The notes under the pieces were generated by a model. The model was not told the DNA's origin. It made no database searches and worked only from the letters and a program-made list of their open reading frames with translations. A program made the translations under genes and the position numbers. This document shows positions 1 to 11,705 of a stretch of DNA of 64,000 nt, in pieces. The stretch is from Aralia elata (taxonomy: Eukaryota > Streptophyta > Magnoliopsida > Apiales > Araliaceae): the NCBI GenBank assembly GCA_034770075.1, contig CM068382.1, positions 83,916,643 to 83,980,642 on the forward strand. Reading direction: 5' to 3'. The stretch's first letter is position 1, and every line of letters starts with the position of its first letter.

Positions 1-2289
1 ATGCTAGATGAATAGATAAGTGCTCCATTGAGTTAAAGAACCCTGGAGGTGAGATTATTTCGAGCTTGCATATTGTCAGCACTATATTTGTCTCCATCTA
101 CTCCACATCACTGTACCATATAACCGTTGAGCATAGATTCCGAAAGAAATTTGAAAGTTCAATCAAGGCATCTACAAATTTTCTGGGTAACATCTCACGA
201 AATGCAATTGGCATCAACTTCTGCATGAAGACATGACAATCGTGACTTTTGAACCCATTAATTTTCAACTGCTCAACCTTACTGCAACGAGATATGTTAG
301 AAGCATATCCATCTGGGAGCTTTAACGCATTTACCCACTTGCAAATGTCTTCAACCTGTTGCTTGGTAAGATAAAATGGAGCTTTAGGTTTTGAATTGTT
401 AGGTTGGAGCCACAATTCACGTCTTATGTTCAATGCCTCCAAATGTTTTCGTGCATTGTCATTGTTTTTTGTTTTACTACTCGCATATAACACGATGTAA
501 AATAAGTTCTCGAATACATTCTTTTCTGTATGCATGACATCTATACAATGACGGACTGAAATCGTGACCCAGTACGGCAACTCAAACCACATGGGTGAGT
601 GTGTCCAGTTATGAGTCTTCTCGTACCCTAATGCTCTCAACTTACTTTGCTCCTTCCCTGGCAGTGGAAATGTCAGATCGTTCAGCCAGCCCAAGACCTT
701 GTTGCCCGACAATTGACCAACAACCCCCTGCTTCTTTGTCTTTCTGTTGAACTGTGCATATATATTTTTGTAACTGTGATCAAAAGGCAAGAATCTACGA
801 GCAGTTCTAAACAAACTAGTTTTTCGCCCATGCCTTAGTTGTGTGCCTTGCACATCCCCCATACAGACTGGACATGACAGCTTCCCGTGAGTCGACCAAC
901 CACTGATCATTCCAAGTACCGGAAAGTTAGTAATAGTCCACAACAAGGCTGTCTTCATCACAAAATTTTGCTTGACCGATTTATCATATGTTTGGCCCCC
1001 CGTCTCCTACAACATCTTAAGTTCATCGACTAATGCCTTGAGGTACACGTTTATGTCTTTTGTAGGACTTTTATCCCCCTGTATGAGTAAAGTCAAGAAC
1101 AAATACGGATCCCTCATGCACATTAACGGTGGAAGATTGTAAGCTACCATGATCACTGGCTAAAATTATTAAATAGGCAGAAACTATATGTAGCCATGTC
1201 GAGCCTCACATTCCTAACTTCCTCAGCAAACTGTGGAAAATTTTCATCAAACGTCTTCCATTCATCTCCATCTGCAGGGTGAGTCAGCTGACCAGGCACG
1301 ACGTCCCTTGTTCTATGCCAACTCATATGCTCAGCAGTGTGGGACGACATGAATAGTCGTTGAAGCCTCAGCGCAAGAGGAAAGTACCGTTAGATCTTCT
1401 TAGGCACATATTTCTCCTTCCCTCCACGGTTTGTCGCCGTGTACCAAGGCAAGTTAAAGTTGCAGATATCACACTGCACCTTATCTCTGTCCTCCTCATA
1501 GTATAACATGCAATTTTGCTCACAAGCATCGATCTTCTCATACCCCAGATTCAACCCTTTTACCATCTTTTTCACTTTGTAGTAATTTGCTGGCAAAGTA
1601 TGATCCTTAGGTAAGAACTCGCTGATAAGAGCAAACAAATCATTGACACCTCTCTCACTGCAGTCATGCTCATTCTTGAATTGTAAGAGCTTTATCACTA
1701 CAGATAGCCTGGTGTGCTTATCATTTTCAGGATACAATGGGACCCCCGATTTAGATAGCATCTTGTAAAAGGCAGCAGCTGTATCATTTGGCTTTTGCTG
1801 AGCACTAGTTGATGAATGCTCATTTTCAACTCAATTTATATTGTTAGGGCCATAAGCATCGACCAATATCTCCACGACATCATAGTTATCAGCGTATGAA
1901 TCCTTGTAAGCTAGTTGGTCTACACTGTCGGTCAGTTCCCTCAACTCAGCTGATTCCCCGTGATGAATCCATATGGAATACACATCCACAAACCCACGTG
2001 AAAATAAGTCAAATTTAATATCATCGGCTTTCTTCCAAATTAGGTTTTTACACTTGACACACGGGTATCTCATCTTTCTGTTCGGATCATCAACATGTTC
2101 TATTGCATTGTTCAAAAAATTGCACACCCCATCATGGTACGCATCAACTAATCCCCTCCCATCAAACGATATCCTATGGTACATCCAACTCCGGTCGACT
2201 AACACCTTTAATTGAACAAAAGACACAATCAGAACAAGGATATTCATATATGTGGTCCATGCATGAATTCTATATACCAGTATCTCCAC
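1..2289 (-). pseudogene. CACTA (En/Spm) TNP2-type transposase, decayed and cut by the window edge
   Basis: Read on the minus strand, successive open pieces give one transposase in order. Pieces at 2289-1831 look like the transposase-associated N-terminal domain (a Cys pair in a YPCVKC context and a WIHHGE motif). Pieces at 1761-1390 and 1350-1153 carry the TNP2 core (QCDICN; the HPADG and NVRL motifs). The piece at 961-98 carries the rest of Transposase_21 (GWSTHG, CPVCMGD, LPYW, IDVMH) and runs into a DUF4218-like region. Reading continues past an in-frame TAG near 98-105 into a PPGFF-SMEHL-IHL segment that reaches base 1. At least two in-frame stops and frame changes separate the pieces, so it is non-functional. 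The family cuts and pastes CACTA elements. No CACTA terminal repeat was found on its right side. Confidence 0.85.
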
Positions 2290-2439
2290 TCTACAGGGGT
2301 TAGGCTTCTATCCCGTTCCTGGATGCGTCTCCTCACTAGTGTTAACACCTTGATCATGCTTCTTTTGTTTCAAGAAAATTTCGACAACACCTCCCCATGG
2401 TCTCCAAGTACACGAAATAGACTAAGATAACTTAATCTA

Positions 2440-3504
2440 AGTATGCACTCAAAGAACATATAGAGATACCAACCGAAAAATTCTAAAAAAAAACCGTACT
2501 CAAGTCATTGGCACCAGCCTAAGTGAGAGACATAACATCCAGTAACAGTCCTAGACTGGGGACTATTCGACATTCACTCCTAATGAGTGAATGTTAAACG
2601 GGTTTCTAAGCTCCAAACTATACTATATGCACAGGTATTCAGTTTATTTTAATTGTGAAAAACTAAGCAAATACTACTTAATTTATTTTACTGATGGAAA
2701 ACTAAGTAAATACTACTTAATTAGTTTATGAGAACTATTATTATGTGTGGAACTTAGAATTCTATAACAATACAGCATGAAAAGTATGACACGCTACATA
2801 AGATGTATGATGCACATACAGACGCACTGCATAATAGTTATGATATATGTGTAAATGCACAGCATGAAATACATGACGCATGAATACAAAGCATAACATG
2901 TATGAAACGTGGAGCATGAAATATGTTAACTGTTAGACTTGCTGAGCCGCCACGCTCATTCTTGCAAATAATTTTATTTGCAGTCATTGATCGAGATCCA
3001 GGCGAATGTAACAATACTGAATTAAAGTTCGTGTAAAAAGAGAACATTGATTGTTCCTTCTAACTGATTATGTATCAAGTTGGAATACTTAATGTAGCGA
3101 GAATGGTTTACGTTGTAATAAACTTGGAAGTTTTGAATAGAAGATTTATGTTTTTGAAAGTTGAATTTTTGAGTACTCATAATGAATGTATTAAGATGAG
3201 TCATAATATATATAATTAATGAAAACTAAGATGGAATGTAAAGATTACGATTCTAAAACTGAAGAAATAAAAAGTTCTAAGTGACTGAGTTTTAATATCC
3301 ATATTGATATTGATTACTATGTATAGTAAGAATAGAGTTGTATCGTAAATGAAAATTCAGGATATGAAATAAAGTTATAAAAATTTTAAATTTATATACA
3401 TTTTATCAATTATAGTATTGATTAAAGATGTAAAGTTAGAATGAGATTGTATGTTAACGATCAAGGTCGGGAGCGAAAATTGTCCCGATTTTGGGGTCGT
3501 TACA
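2440..3504 (+). mobile_element. 3' part of a Tekay/Del-like chromovirus LTR
   Basis: The segment ends GGGGTCGTTACA, a typical 3' end for plant Del/Tekay LTRs. At 2935-2985 it carries a stretch (TTGCTGAGC, then GCTCATTCTTGC and TTTGCAG) that matches, in the same order and orientation, the 3' part of the solo LTR at 36806-39767. The left boundary is unclear because the decayed CACTA transposase abuts it. No coding region was seen. There is a short perfect hairpin near 2570-2592 (CATTCACT / AGTGAATG). Confidence 0.5.
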
Positions 3505-3744
3505 ATGTGTGTATACATACATATATACTACCCCATTTCTTATAGCATACATGTAATTCTAGTCGTATTTTATAAATTAACATAAATTCGTTAAAAAAAA
3601 TTAATAAGAATATTCTTACTAGTAATTGGAGTAGATTAACTGAAGCAAAATTGAATTTTGATGTAGAATTTACTTTATGTAGCAGCCAAGCCTTGTCTTC
3701 TTCTTCCTCTCGCCCGTCTTTTTAGCAAACAGAGAGCGAACAGA
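3505..3744. other. AT-rich spacer, no gene seen
   Basis: Low-complexity AT-rich sequence between the LTR remnant and the hairpin-array element. No coding or terminal-repeat signal was recognised. Confidence 0.4.
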
Positions 3745-4180
3745 TTATAGATTTGGTTTTGATTGTTCGTCTGGCCGCTATTCCTAGTAGCGACCAAGAA
3801 ATATGTCATCGTATTGTAGGAAAACAGCGTCGTTTAGCCTGGTCGGTAATAGGAGTAATAGCCAAGCTAAAATCTAACATAAATAAAACGACGTCGTTTT
3901 GCCTGGCCGCTAATAGGAGTAGAGGCCAGGATAAAATCCAACACGGCGCCGTTTAGCCGGGCCGCTACTCCTACTAGCGGCCAAGCTAAAATTCGACATA
4001 AATTCGAGGTAACTCAGTCATTTCCAGTCATTTTTCTGGCCGCTAGAAGGAGTTTCACTAGCGGCTACTCCTAGTAGCGGCCGGGCCCATGCTCTAGTTC
4101 TTCTCGGCCCTTAGATCTTCGATTGGACGGTGAGAGATATGCTTGCTGGAATAGTGTCCATAGCAAACGTTTGATATGGA
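3745..4180 (+). repeat. Hairpin-array element, copy 1 (GGCCGCTA/TAGCGGCC stems)
   Basis: At least four imperfect fold-backs of GGCCGCTA...TAGCGGCC with short loops such as CTCCTACTAG lie between 3765 and 4085. They are separated by a repeated spacer (AAGCTAAAATY-AACATAAAT) that includes ACGACGTCGTTTTGCC and CGGCGCCGTTTAGCC variants. The segment closes with a 24-bp near-palindrome at 4157-4180 that starts TCCATA and ends TATGGA (11 of 12 pairs), then TATATATATA. The same tail occurs at 27953-27976. The class is unknown; a CACTA- or Helitron-like terminal region is possible. The small open frame at 3753-3956 is not credible as a gene. Confidence 0.55.
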
Positions 4181-4534
4181 TCACTTCCCTATATATATAA
4201 TTTGATTTTTCATAAGTTTATCATGTTCGCGCTAAAATATGATTAATTTTCATGGATGTATTACTATAAATATAACTAAAATTGGTTTTTTATTATTATT
4301 ATTTAAAAGATTCACAAAGTATTAGTCCCTGCAGTGATATAAATTCGCCATAGGGGTTTAAATTTCCTGTGGGGATGAGAATAGTTATTAAGTTTTAATC
4401 CCGCGACAAATGGGACGGGTATGGGAAATTTCTATAAGATCGGGGATGGGGTGGGATGTGTAATGTCTGTCACCGCCCCATTGCCACTCCTATTTATAAT
4501 CATTATAAGCTTGTCGCAATTCTAATGTAGTGTT

Positions 4535-4760
4535 AAGTAACCAACCCATCCAATAACTTAAGATGTTAGAGAGGCCCAACAATGTCTAACACTCCCCTCA
4601 AATGGAACTTGTAGATAGAGGGCAAAAATTAAATCAATACGAGGGCAACGTACGGTCAGAAAGACTTGAACCAAAAACCTTGCACACCCAAAAGTTTTGA
4701 TACCATGTCAAGTAACCAACTTATATAAAATCTTAAGCTATTAAAAAGGGTCCAACAATG
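4535..4760 (-). repeat. SINE-like tract with pol III box-like motifs and duplicated arms
   Basis: On the minus strand the segment contains TGGTATCAAAACTTTTGGGT followed by GGTTCAAGTCT, resembling the A and B boxes of tRNA-derived plant SINEs. It is bracketed by two diverged direct copies of a ~60-bp arm (AAGTAACCAAC...CTTAAG...CCAACAATGT) at about 4532-4593 and 4708-4768. No poly(A) tail or target duplication could be fixed, so the class is tentative. Confidence 0.35.
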
Positions 4761-5012
4761 TATATCATGTTAATATGCACAATCTCCGCAAGGAGTTCAA
4801 TACTCTTATATTTTACCACTTTATTTCTTGGATATTAATTTGATGCCTAGGAATTCTCTCACTATAATTCTCCCTTTGTGCATTGCTTACACCGATGCTT
4901 GAAGCATTTTTTCCCTTCTATTTAACCTCTATTTATAGTAGAGAAAAGGGTGTTGGAATTTCATGTGAAAGTTGCAAAATCTGCACGCCTCCACATGTAT
5001 TTTGTGCAAATC

Positions 5013-5232
5013 ATAAGATCGTTATTGATTTTTGAAAATTAATTTGAGATATTTTTAAATTTAAAATTAAGATAATTCATTAAAAACTATGAAATAATAA
5101 ATTTTACAATGAGTAATATTTTTTAAATAGTTCACAATATTTATTATTGTATTGACTAAAACTTCAAATATTTATGTTAGTTTTGAAATTGAACATGTTT
5201 TAAAGTGACCTAAAAGTCAATAATGATCTTAT
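5013..5232. mobile_element. Fold-back MITE (ATAAGATC termini)
   Basis: The left end starts ATAAGATCGTTATTGATTTT and the right end reads, on the other strand, ATAAGATCATTATTGACTTT. The arms are therefore inverted repeats of about 20 bp around an AT-rich, non-coding centre. Length is about 220 bp. Confidence 0.6.
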
Positions 5233-5730
5233 ATTTTAGAATAGACACAATCAAAACTCTCTAATTTTCTCTAAAAATAAAGAGTTGACAAGTTCTAACT
5301 GGATGGTGTACGTAAAACCACTAGTTTACCAATATTTCTTATAAAATTTATTCTCTTATTTTTAATCAATAAAAATATATTCTCTTATTTTTAATCATTT
5401 TGTAGTCGACATGAATCGACATTAATTATTTTGTTCAGTTGCTGTAAACTAATCATTTTGATGACCAAAATATTGATTGGGAATTAATAAATGGCTTTAG
5501 ATTATCAAGCTCAACAAGTAAAATTCGGAACACATTTATCATTTACAAATTGATATGGTGAAATATGAATGTAATGCAATTTATTCAGATTCGCAATTAA
5601 TTTTAGCGTTGGTATATTTAGCAAAGCAAAAAATAAAATAAAATAAAAATATAAAAAAAAATTAGCGTTGGTAGGACCTATTTTTATTTTCTAAAAACGT
5701 TGAAAATTACGAAAAACAAAATAATTGGAG
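5233..5730. other. AT-rich intergenic spacer
   Basis: Nothing recognisable apart from homopolymer and simple AT tracts. It ends at the start of the Tat-type LTR. Confidence 0.4.
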
Positions 5731-7971
5731 TGTGGGCACCCAAAATTTTGCATGTCTTCTAACCCTAGCAGGAGGGCAAAAAAGTCCTTTCAGCCAGAGG
5801 GCAGGGCACCCGAGCATAAGATTTCGGGACTCAAGCCAGAATATATAAAGTTGTCTCAACGATCGCCGAGTGACGAACTACGCTCAGCATGACAGTTGAT
5901 CAGTCAGCATCCTTAGGAAGATCTATTTCTGCTTACTGCTCTATCTTTCCAGATCCAGAATTGACCAAATCTCATGTCATTGCGTAGCTTTTGGAAAGAG
6001 CTTTCTGGAATGGTATAACACATCTCCTAAACCTTCCCGGATCAAAAGTTACGGATATTACAGCAAATAGGACGAAGAACCGACAGCATGACACGAAGAC
6101 CGAGGCGGGTGGGCCCCACCTGGGCCAGCCACATGTGTACCTGCGGCTGCCCAGGGTAGCCTATAAATATCGAATTTCAGCAGATTTTCAAAAAGAGGAG
6201 GAATCTTAGTGAGAAAAAGTGTGGTATCTTAGAGAGAGAAGCTCGGAATTTAGGTAAAAATTACTAGATTTTCTCCAACTTTATGCTAGATTAGCTAAAT
6301 CTATACACATTTGAGAGCAAGGAAGTATCGAATCTCATTCCCCAAGGTGAAAGATTCAATCTTTCACATGAATTCAATGTAGATCTATTAGATCTCTTGC
6401 GTTTTGTCCATTATTGTACTTAAAAGTTTGTTTATCTTTCGATTGTTGCACCTTTTATCAAGTCTCCTTTAGATCTAGATCATTGTATTAGAAATTTGTT
6501 ATTGCCATTGTCAAAGTTTAAATCTTTTTACTAGATCCATCCTAGATCTAGCTTGAATCTAACTTATTAATAGTTTCAAAGTTTAAAGCTTTAACCTTTT
6601 TGCTAGATCTTGTTTAGATCTATTATGGATCTAGTCATTTATAATATTTTAAGTCGATTTTATAAACACTCCGCGAAACCCTAGATCCGTATCTAGTAGG
6701 GAGGAGGTCCTAACTAATCGCGCTCGGGATTCTAATAATTGAATCACTTGATAGCTGTTTTAGGATACATTTTTATATATGCTTTCGTTTTAATCCCGAT
6801 TGTGGCATTGTACGGATCTGAGGCGTCTTAGATCTATAGATTTACATCATGGATTTTAAGTCCCTTTTCATGGATCTTGTCAATACACATAGTCCTAGGA
6901 ATGTTGGCTTCGATATTGCAATCTAAAAAATAGGGTTACGGGAACCCGCTTTTAGATCTCTTTTGCTTACGTTTCAATATATTATGATGTGAGCCTAAGA
7001 ATATTGGAGTCGAGATCCACGAATCGGATCTTGACCAGATTCCCACGATGGACAGGGTTTCGATTGTAATTAATAAGAGATGCTCGATCAATGTACATGT
7101 AAATTTAGGGCTTAAAACGGTATCAAGGGTTCCATCCCGTGAAAACCGGATTTAAGGCCTCGTGATAGTGAAAATTGTGATTACGAGTTTCGGGACTATT
7201 GAGATGGCTTTCATGCCCACGAATCGCACCGACCCTATTGTGCTGTTTAAATTCTTGTTTATCATCAAAAAACGACTTTTAAATCAAAATGATAAAGATC
7301 TTTTAAAACAAAATTGATCCGGGTTAGTAAGACCACTTTAAGTTAAAATTGAAAGTAGCTAAAAATCTCGATTCCTATTTGGGTGAAGGGTTTGAAAATC
7401 ATGCTTTCCAAAAAACATCATCCAAATAAAAACGGTTTCTATCAAAATCATAAACTAAAACGAACCTTTTCACCAAATCAAATCCCTCGTGCATATGTTC
7501 AAAGATGTTTTAAGCTCCTTTCAAAATAACGCACTTCTCACTATTTCGATCCAAAGCTAGATAGTGATTTCCTTCAAAATCACACACACACACACACACT
7601 TCACACTTAGGAAAATAATGAGATGCAGTAACTGTGTTTTCACGAAAGTCAGTGGGTGCCTAACACCTTCCTCTCGCTTAAGCAAGCCCCCGAACTCTGT
7701 GAATCTCGGTTTCAAGACCAATTTTACGTAGTCACATATTGGGTCATATTGCAAAAAATCTAAAAATCCGGATGAGTTGGTACATCCATTTATATCTTTA
7801 CCAACTGACGGCTCTGTCTAATTGGCTCATCATTAAAATCAACCTTTCAAAACCCCGTCGGCATTTATGTCGGCTTTTTCCTAAATATCATCCTTTAAGC
7901 GAAATAAATAAACCGAAATCATAAAAAGGATAGAAACACGACAAACTTAGGAAAAATTCCCGGCGTCGACA
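5731..7971 (+). mobile_element. Tat/Ogre-type LTR (5' LTR remnant or solo LTR)
   Basis: Begins TGTGGGCACCC and ends CCCGGCGTCGACA, matching the termini of the complete Tat element at 15830. Shared landmarks keep the same order: an early GGAGGGCAAAA, a TATAAATAT box near 6162, several GTGAGCCTAG/GGCCTTAAAACG segments, a (CA)n tract near 7580, TGCCTAACACCTTCC and GATGAGTTGGTACATCCATTT near the end. Length is 2.24 kb. The next bases are GCTGG, which are the first bases after the LTR in the complete element (the start of its primer site), and then the sequence diverges. The flanking pentamers TGGAG and GCTGG do not match. This fits a broken 5' LTR better than a solo LTR formed by recombination. 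Small open frames inside are not genes. Confidence 0.8.
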
Positions 7972-8937
7972 GCTGGATTAAAATAATCCTATGTTGATGA
8001 ACTTAGCTAAAATAAGAACAAGAACTTAGCTAAAATAAGAACAAGAATTGTGTATATAAAGGACATTTTCTCCTAACCCTAGGCATGGCCTGATTTCAAT
8101 ATGGGTTGTTTAGAAGGGGCTGATGACTATCATCAAGTAGATGGGGTAATTGTAAATTCAGTGATGAAAATTCCCAAATCGTATTAGTGATTTACCAAAA
8201 TGGCTCTCAAGGTTTGTTTCTCTCTATTGTTTTTTTTTCTTTTTTCTTTTTGTATTTTTATTGGTAATGCTCCAAAATTATCCCAACTTTTTTTGTTCCT
8301 CATTGCTTCCAAAGTAAAACATTTACGAGTATATATGTATTATTATTTGTTGGGCTTTTTGACTCGCATATCAAAAAGTCATTTCTTTTTCTCCACCACC
8401 TCTATCACTTGCTATAACTTCTATATACTGCTATTTCTTCGTTTTTTCTGGGCAATTCACGGAACAAGTCCAAGACTTCCTTTTGAGATAGTTGAGGTAG
8501 TGTTTTCTTTGCAAAGGCTTGTTTAAATTTTGTTTAATTTCAATGTACTTCTATTCATACTTTATTATTGTTCTTATCATTAATCTCTTATGTATACGTT
8601 ATTGTTAGGACGGGGGATTATATAAGAGACTGTCACAAGAACTGGCTCAGTAAAAGGGTTTCGCTTTCCCAACATATGAGAAACAAATATAGACAACCTC
8701 ACAAACCAAATTTCTTATCAACTGTGGAAATTGGAGGAGTCCTTCTATTCATCAGTAATGGTTTTGATGTATGTACATCACTTTTAATATTATCCATTAG
8801 ATTATTTTAAGGTAATCTTGAACATTTATTATATATTAAAAATATTAATAAAATTGGTATTTTTTGGAAACTCGTAACTTATTGAAATGGTAATCGTTAT
8901 ATGTTTTGACATAGAGTTATATGTTTTAATATTGAAC
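7972..8937 (+). other. Possible exon remnants of an unrecognised gene
   Basis: A short direct repeat (AACTTAGCTAAAATAAGAAC, twice) sits at about 8001-8044. Further on, ATGGCTCTCAAG followed by GTTTGT at 8200-8216 resembles a first exon with a splice donor. A stretch at 8440-8500 ends in GAG|GTAGTG. A stretch after TTGTTAG at 8608 is open for about 55 codons (GDYIRDCHKNWLSKR...). Codon usage in these pieces is more balanced than in the AT-rich flanks. I do not recognise any protein family and the pieces do not join into one clear frame. They may be a gene fragment captured or stranded by neighbouring transposons. Confidence 0.25.
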
Positions 8938-9238
8938 TTTGTCAAAACATGTAACACCACTTAAATTTATCTCAAAACAAGTAATCAGATTATTTTAATA
9001 GGTGTAGATCAAATTATGCCACGTGCACTTTTTTTCCTCTCTCATCCTTTTTGAAAAATCAAGACAATTAAAATATGTGGACCAAATTAAGCCACATATT
9101 CTTTTTCTTTCTTTTTTAAAAGTCAATTATTTAAATCTTATAATTTTATATTTTTTAAATAAATAAATCTTTTATTTAGTAATTCATGTATTTAAAAGAG
9201 ATATTATTTTTTTAGTAACTTATATATAATATTTTTTA

Positions 9239-9490
9239 CTCCCTCCGTCCGACTTTACTTGTTCTAATTGACTTTTTAAGGTCAAATTGACTAATTTTAA
9301 GATTAATAATTAAACGTATTAGAAATTTTGAAATCAAATAAATTGACTTTGATAATATATTCGATATACTTTTTTATGATAATAATTTTGTACATATATC
9401 TAATAAACTAAAGAATAATTTTAAATTTTAAATATGATCAATTTGACTATAAAAAAGTCAATTAGGACAAATAAAATTGAACGGAGAGAG
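9239..9490. mobile_element. Stowaway-like MITE
   Basis: Terminal inverted repeats start CTCCCTCCGTCCGACTTTAC on the left and end GAACGGAGAGAG on the right. Internal matching arms (AATTGACTTTTT / AAAAAGTCAATT) extend the pairing. TA dinucleotides flank both ends at 9237-9238 and 9491-9492. It is non-coding, 252 bp, and the ends fit the Tc1/mariner-related Stowaway class. Confidence 0.85.
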
Positions 9491-9744
9491 TATAATTTTA
9501 TATAATTACCCAAAATAATCATCTATATATGATGCAAGAAACATGATAACTCATAAATTTTATGATTGAAAAATTAAAACGAATTTTATGATTTTAAATA
9601 AATAATCTTTTAATTACTAAGTCCTGTAATTAGCAGATAGATGATATTTTATCTTTTCCATAGTAAGTTATATAAGTTATATATTACAATTATATTTATA
9701 TTTAAGTAATAACTCTAAATGATTTTGTAATATCAATTAAAAGA

Positions 9745-11705
9745 TATGTCAAATTACGTAATATTTGTATCAATTTTTTATCCAAGTATACGTGTGTAAT
9801 CGGTATGTCAAAATAAGTAACGTTTATGTCAATTCTAGTAAATTCATCTCAATAAAATTAATATTACTTTTTAAACATGTAATCTATTTGTCAAATCATG
9901 AAATATTTTTCTCAATTATAATAACACATATGTCAAATTACGTAATATTTGTATTAATTTTTTATCCAAATATACGTATATGTAATCAGTATGTCAAAAT
10001 GAGTAACGTTTATGTAATTTTCAATAACTTCATCTCAATAAAAGTAATATTACTTTTTTAACATGTAACTTATTTGCCAAATCATGTAATCTTTTCCTCA
10101 ATTATGGTAACGCATATGTCAAATTACATAATATTTAAATCAATATGTATCCAATTATATGTATGTGTAATTATTATGTCAAAATAAGTAAAGTTTATAT
10201 CATTTTCAGTAAACTTCATGTCAATAAGAGTAATGTTACTTTTTAAACAAGTAATCTATTTGTCAAATCATATAATCTTTTACTCAATTATGGTAACACA
10301 TATGTCAAATTACGTAATATTTGTATCATTTTTTTTATTCAAGTATACATATGTGTAATCAGTATGTTAAAATAAGTAACGTTTATATCATTTTTAGTAA
10401 ACTTCACGTCAATAAGAGTAATATTATTTTTTAGACATCTAATCTATTTTTCAAATCATGTAATTTTTTCCTCAATTATGATAACACATATGTCAAATTA
10501 CGTAATATTTGTATCAATTTTTTGTTATTCAAGTATACGTCTGTGTAATGTATGTCAAAATAAGTAATGTTTATATCATTTTCAGTAAACTTCATGTCAA
10601 TAAGAATATTATTATTTTTTAAACATGTAATCTATTTGTCAAATCATGTTATCTTTCCCTCAATTATGGTAATACATATGTTAAATTACATAATATTTGT
10701 ATCAATTTTTTTATTCAAGTATAGTATGTATAATCAATATGTTAAAATAAGTAACGTATATATCATTTTCAATAAACTTCATGTCAATAAGAGTAATATT
10801 ACTATTCGGACATGTAATATATTTGTCAAATCATGTAATCTTTTCCCCAATCATGGTAACACATATGTCAAATTACATAATATTTATATCAATTTTTTTT
10901 ATCCAAGTATACGGATGTGTAATCAGTATGCATGTCAAAAAATGTAATGTTTATGTCATTTTCAGGAAACTTCACGTCAATAAGAGTAATATTACTTTTT
11001 AAACATGTAATCTATTTATCAAATCATGTAATATTTTTCTCAATTATGGTAACATATATGTCAAATTATCTAATATTTGTATCAAATTTTTTTTATCCAA
11101 GTATACATATGTGTAATCAGTATATCAAAATAAGTAACTTTATGCTATTTTCAGTAAACTCCATGTCAATAAGAGTAATATTTCTTTTTAAACATGTGTA
11201 ATCTATTTTTCAAATCATGTAATCTTTTTCTCAATTATGGTAACACATATGTCAAACTACGTAATATTTGTATCAATTTTTTATTCAAGTATACGTATGT
11301 GGAATCAGTATATCAAAATAAATAATGTTTATATCATTTTCAGTAAACTTCACGTCAATAAGAGTAATATTAGTTTTTAGACATGTAATCTATTCGTCAA
11401 ATCATGTAATCTTTTCTTCAATTATGATAACACATATGTCAAATTACTTAATATTTATATCAATTTTTTTTATCCAAGTATACATATGTGTAATTAGTAC
11501 ATAAAAATAAGTAACGCGTATGTTATTTTCAATAAACTTCATGTCAATAAGAGTAATATTACTTTTTAAACATGTAATCTATTTTTTAAATCATGTAATT
11601 TTTTCCTCAATTATGGTAATACATATGTCAAATTACGTAATATTTGTATCAATTTTTTTACTCAAGTATACGTATGTGTAATCAATATCTCAAAATAAGT
11701 AGCAC
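9745..11705. repeat. Satellite-like array, ~187-bp monomers, about 10.5 copies
   Basis: The phrase TGTCAAATTACGTAATATTT, with small changes, starts successive monomers at 9747, 9931, 10117, 10303, 10491, 10679, 10866, 11059, 11250, 11437 and 11626, a spacing of 184-193 bp. Each monomer is itself built from diverged ~21-bp pieces of the form TGTCAAA-N-A-GTAA (for example TGTCAAAATAAGTAACG, TGTCAATAAGAGTAATA, TGTCAAATCATGTAATC). Several open frames of 70-126 codons run through the array; they are by-products of periodicity and not genes. Confidence 0.92.

Noticed and set aside
4157..4195. Helitron 3' end (hairpin followed by CTRR)
   Set aside because: The 24-bp palindrome is right, but no CTRR terminus follows within the usual ~10 bases; only TA runs.
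9765..11201. Open frames of 73-126 codons with hydrophobic translations
   Set aside because: They lie wholly in the 187-bp satellite and repeat with its period. There is no codon bias or start context.
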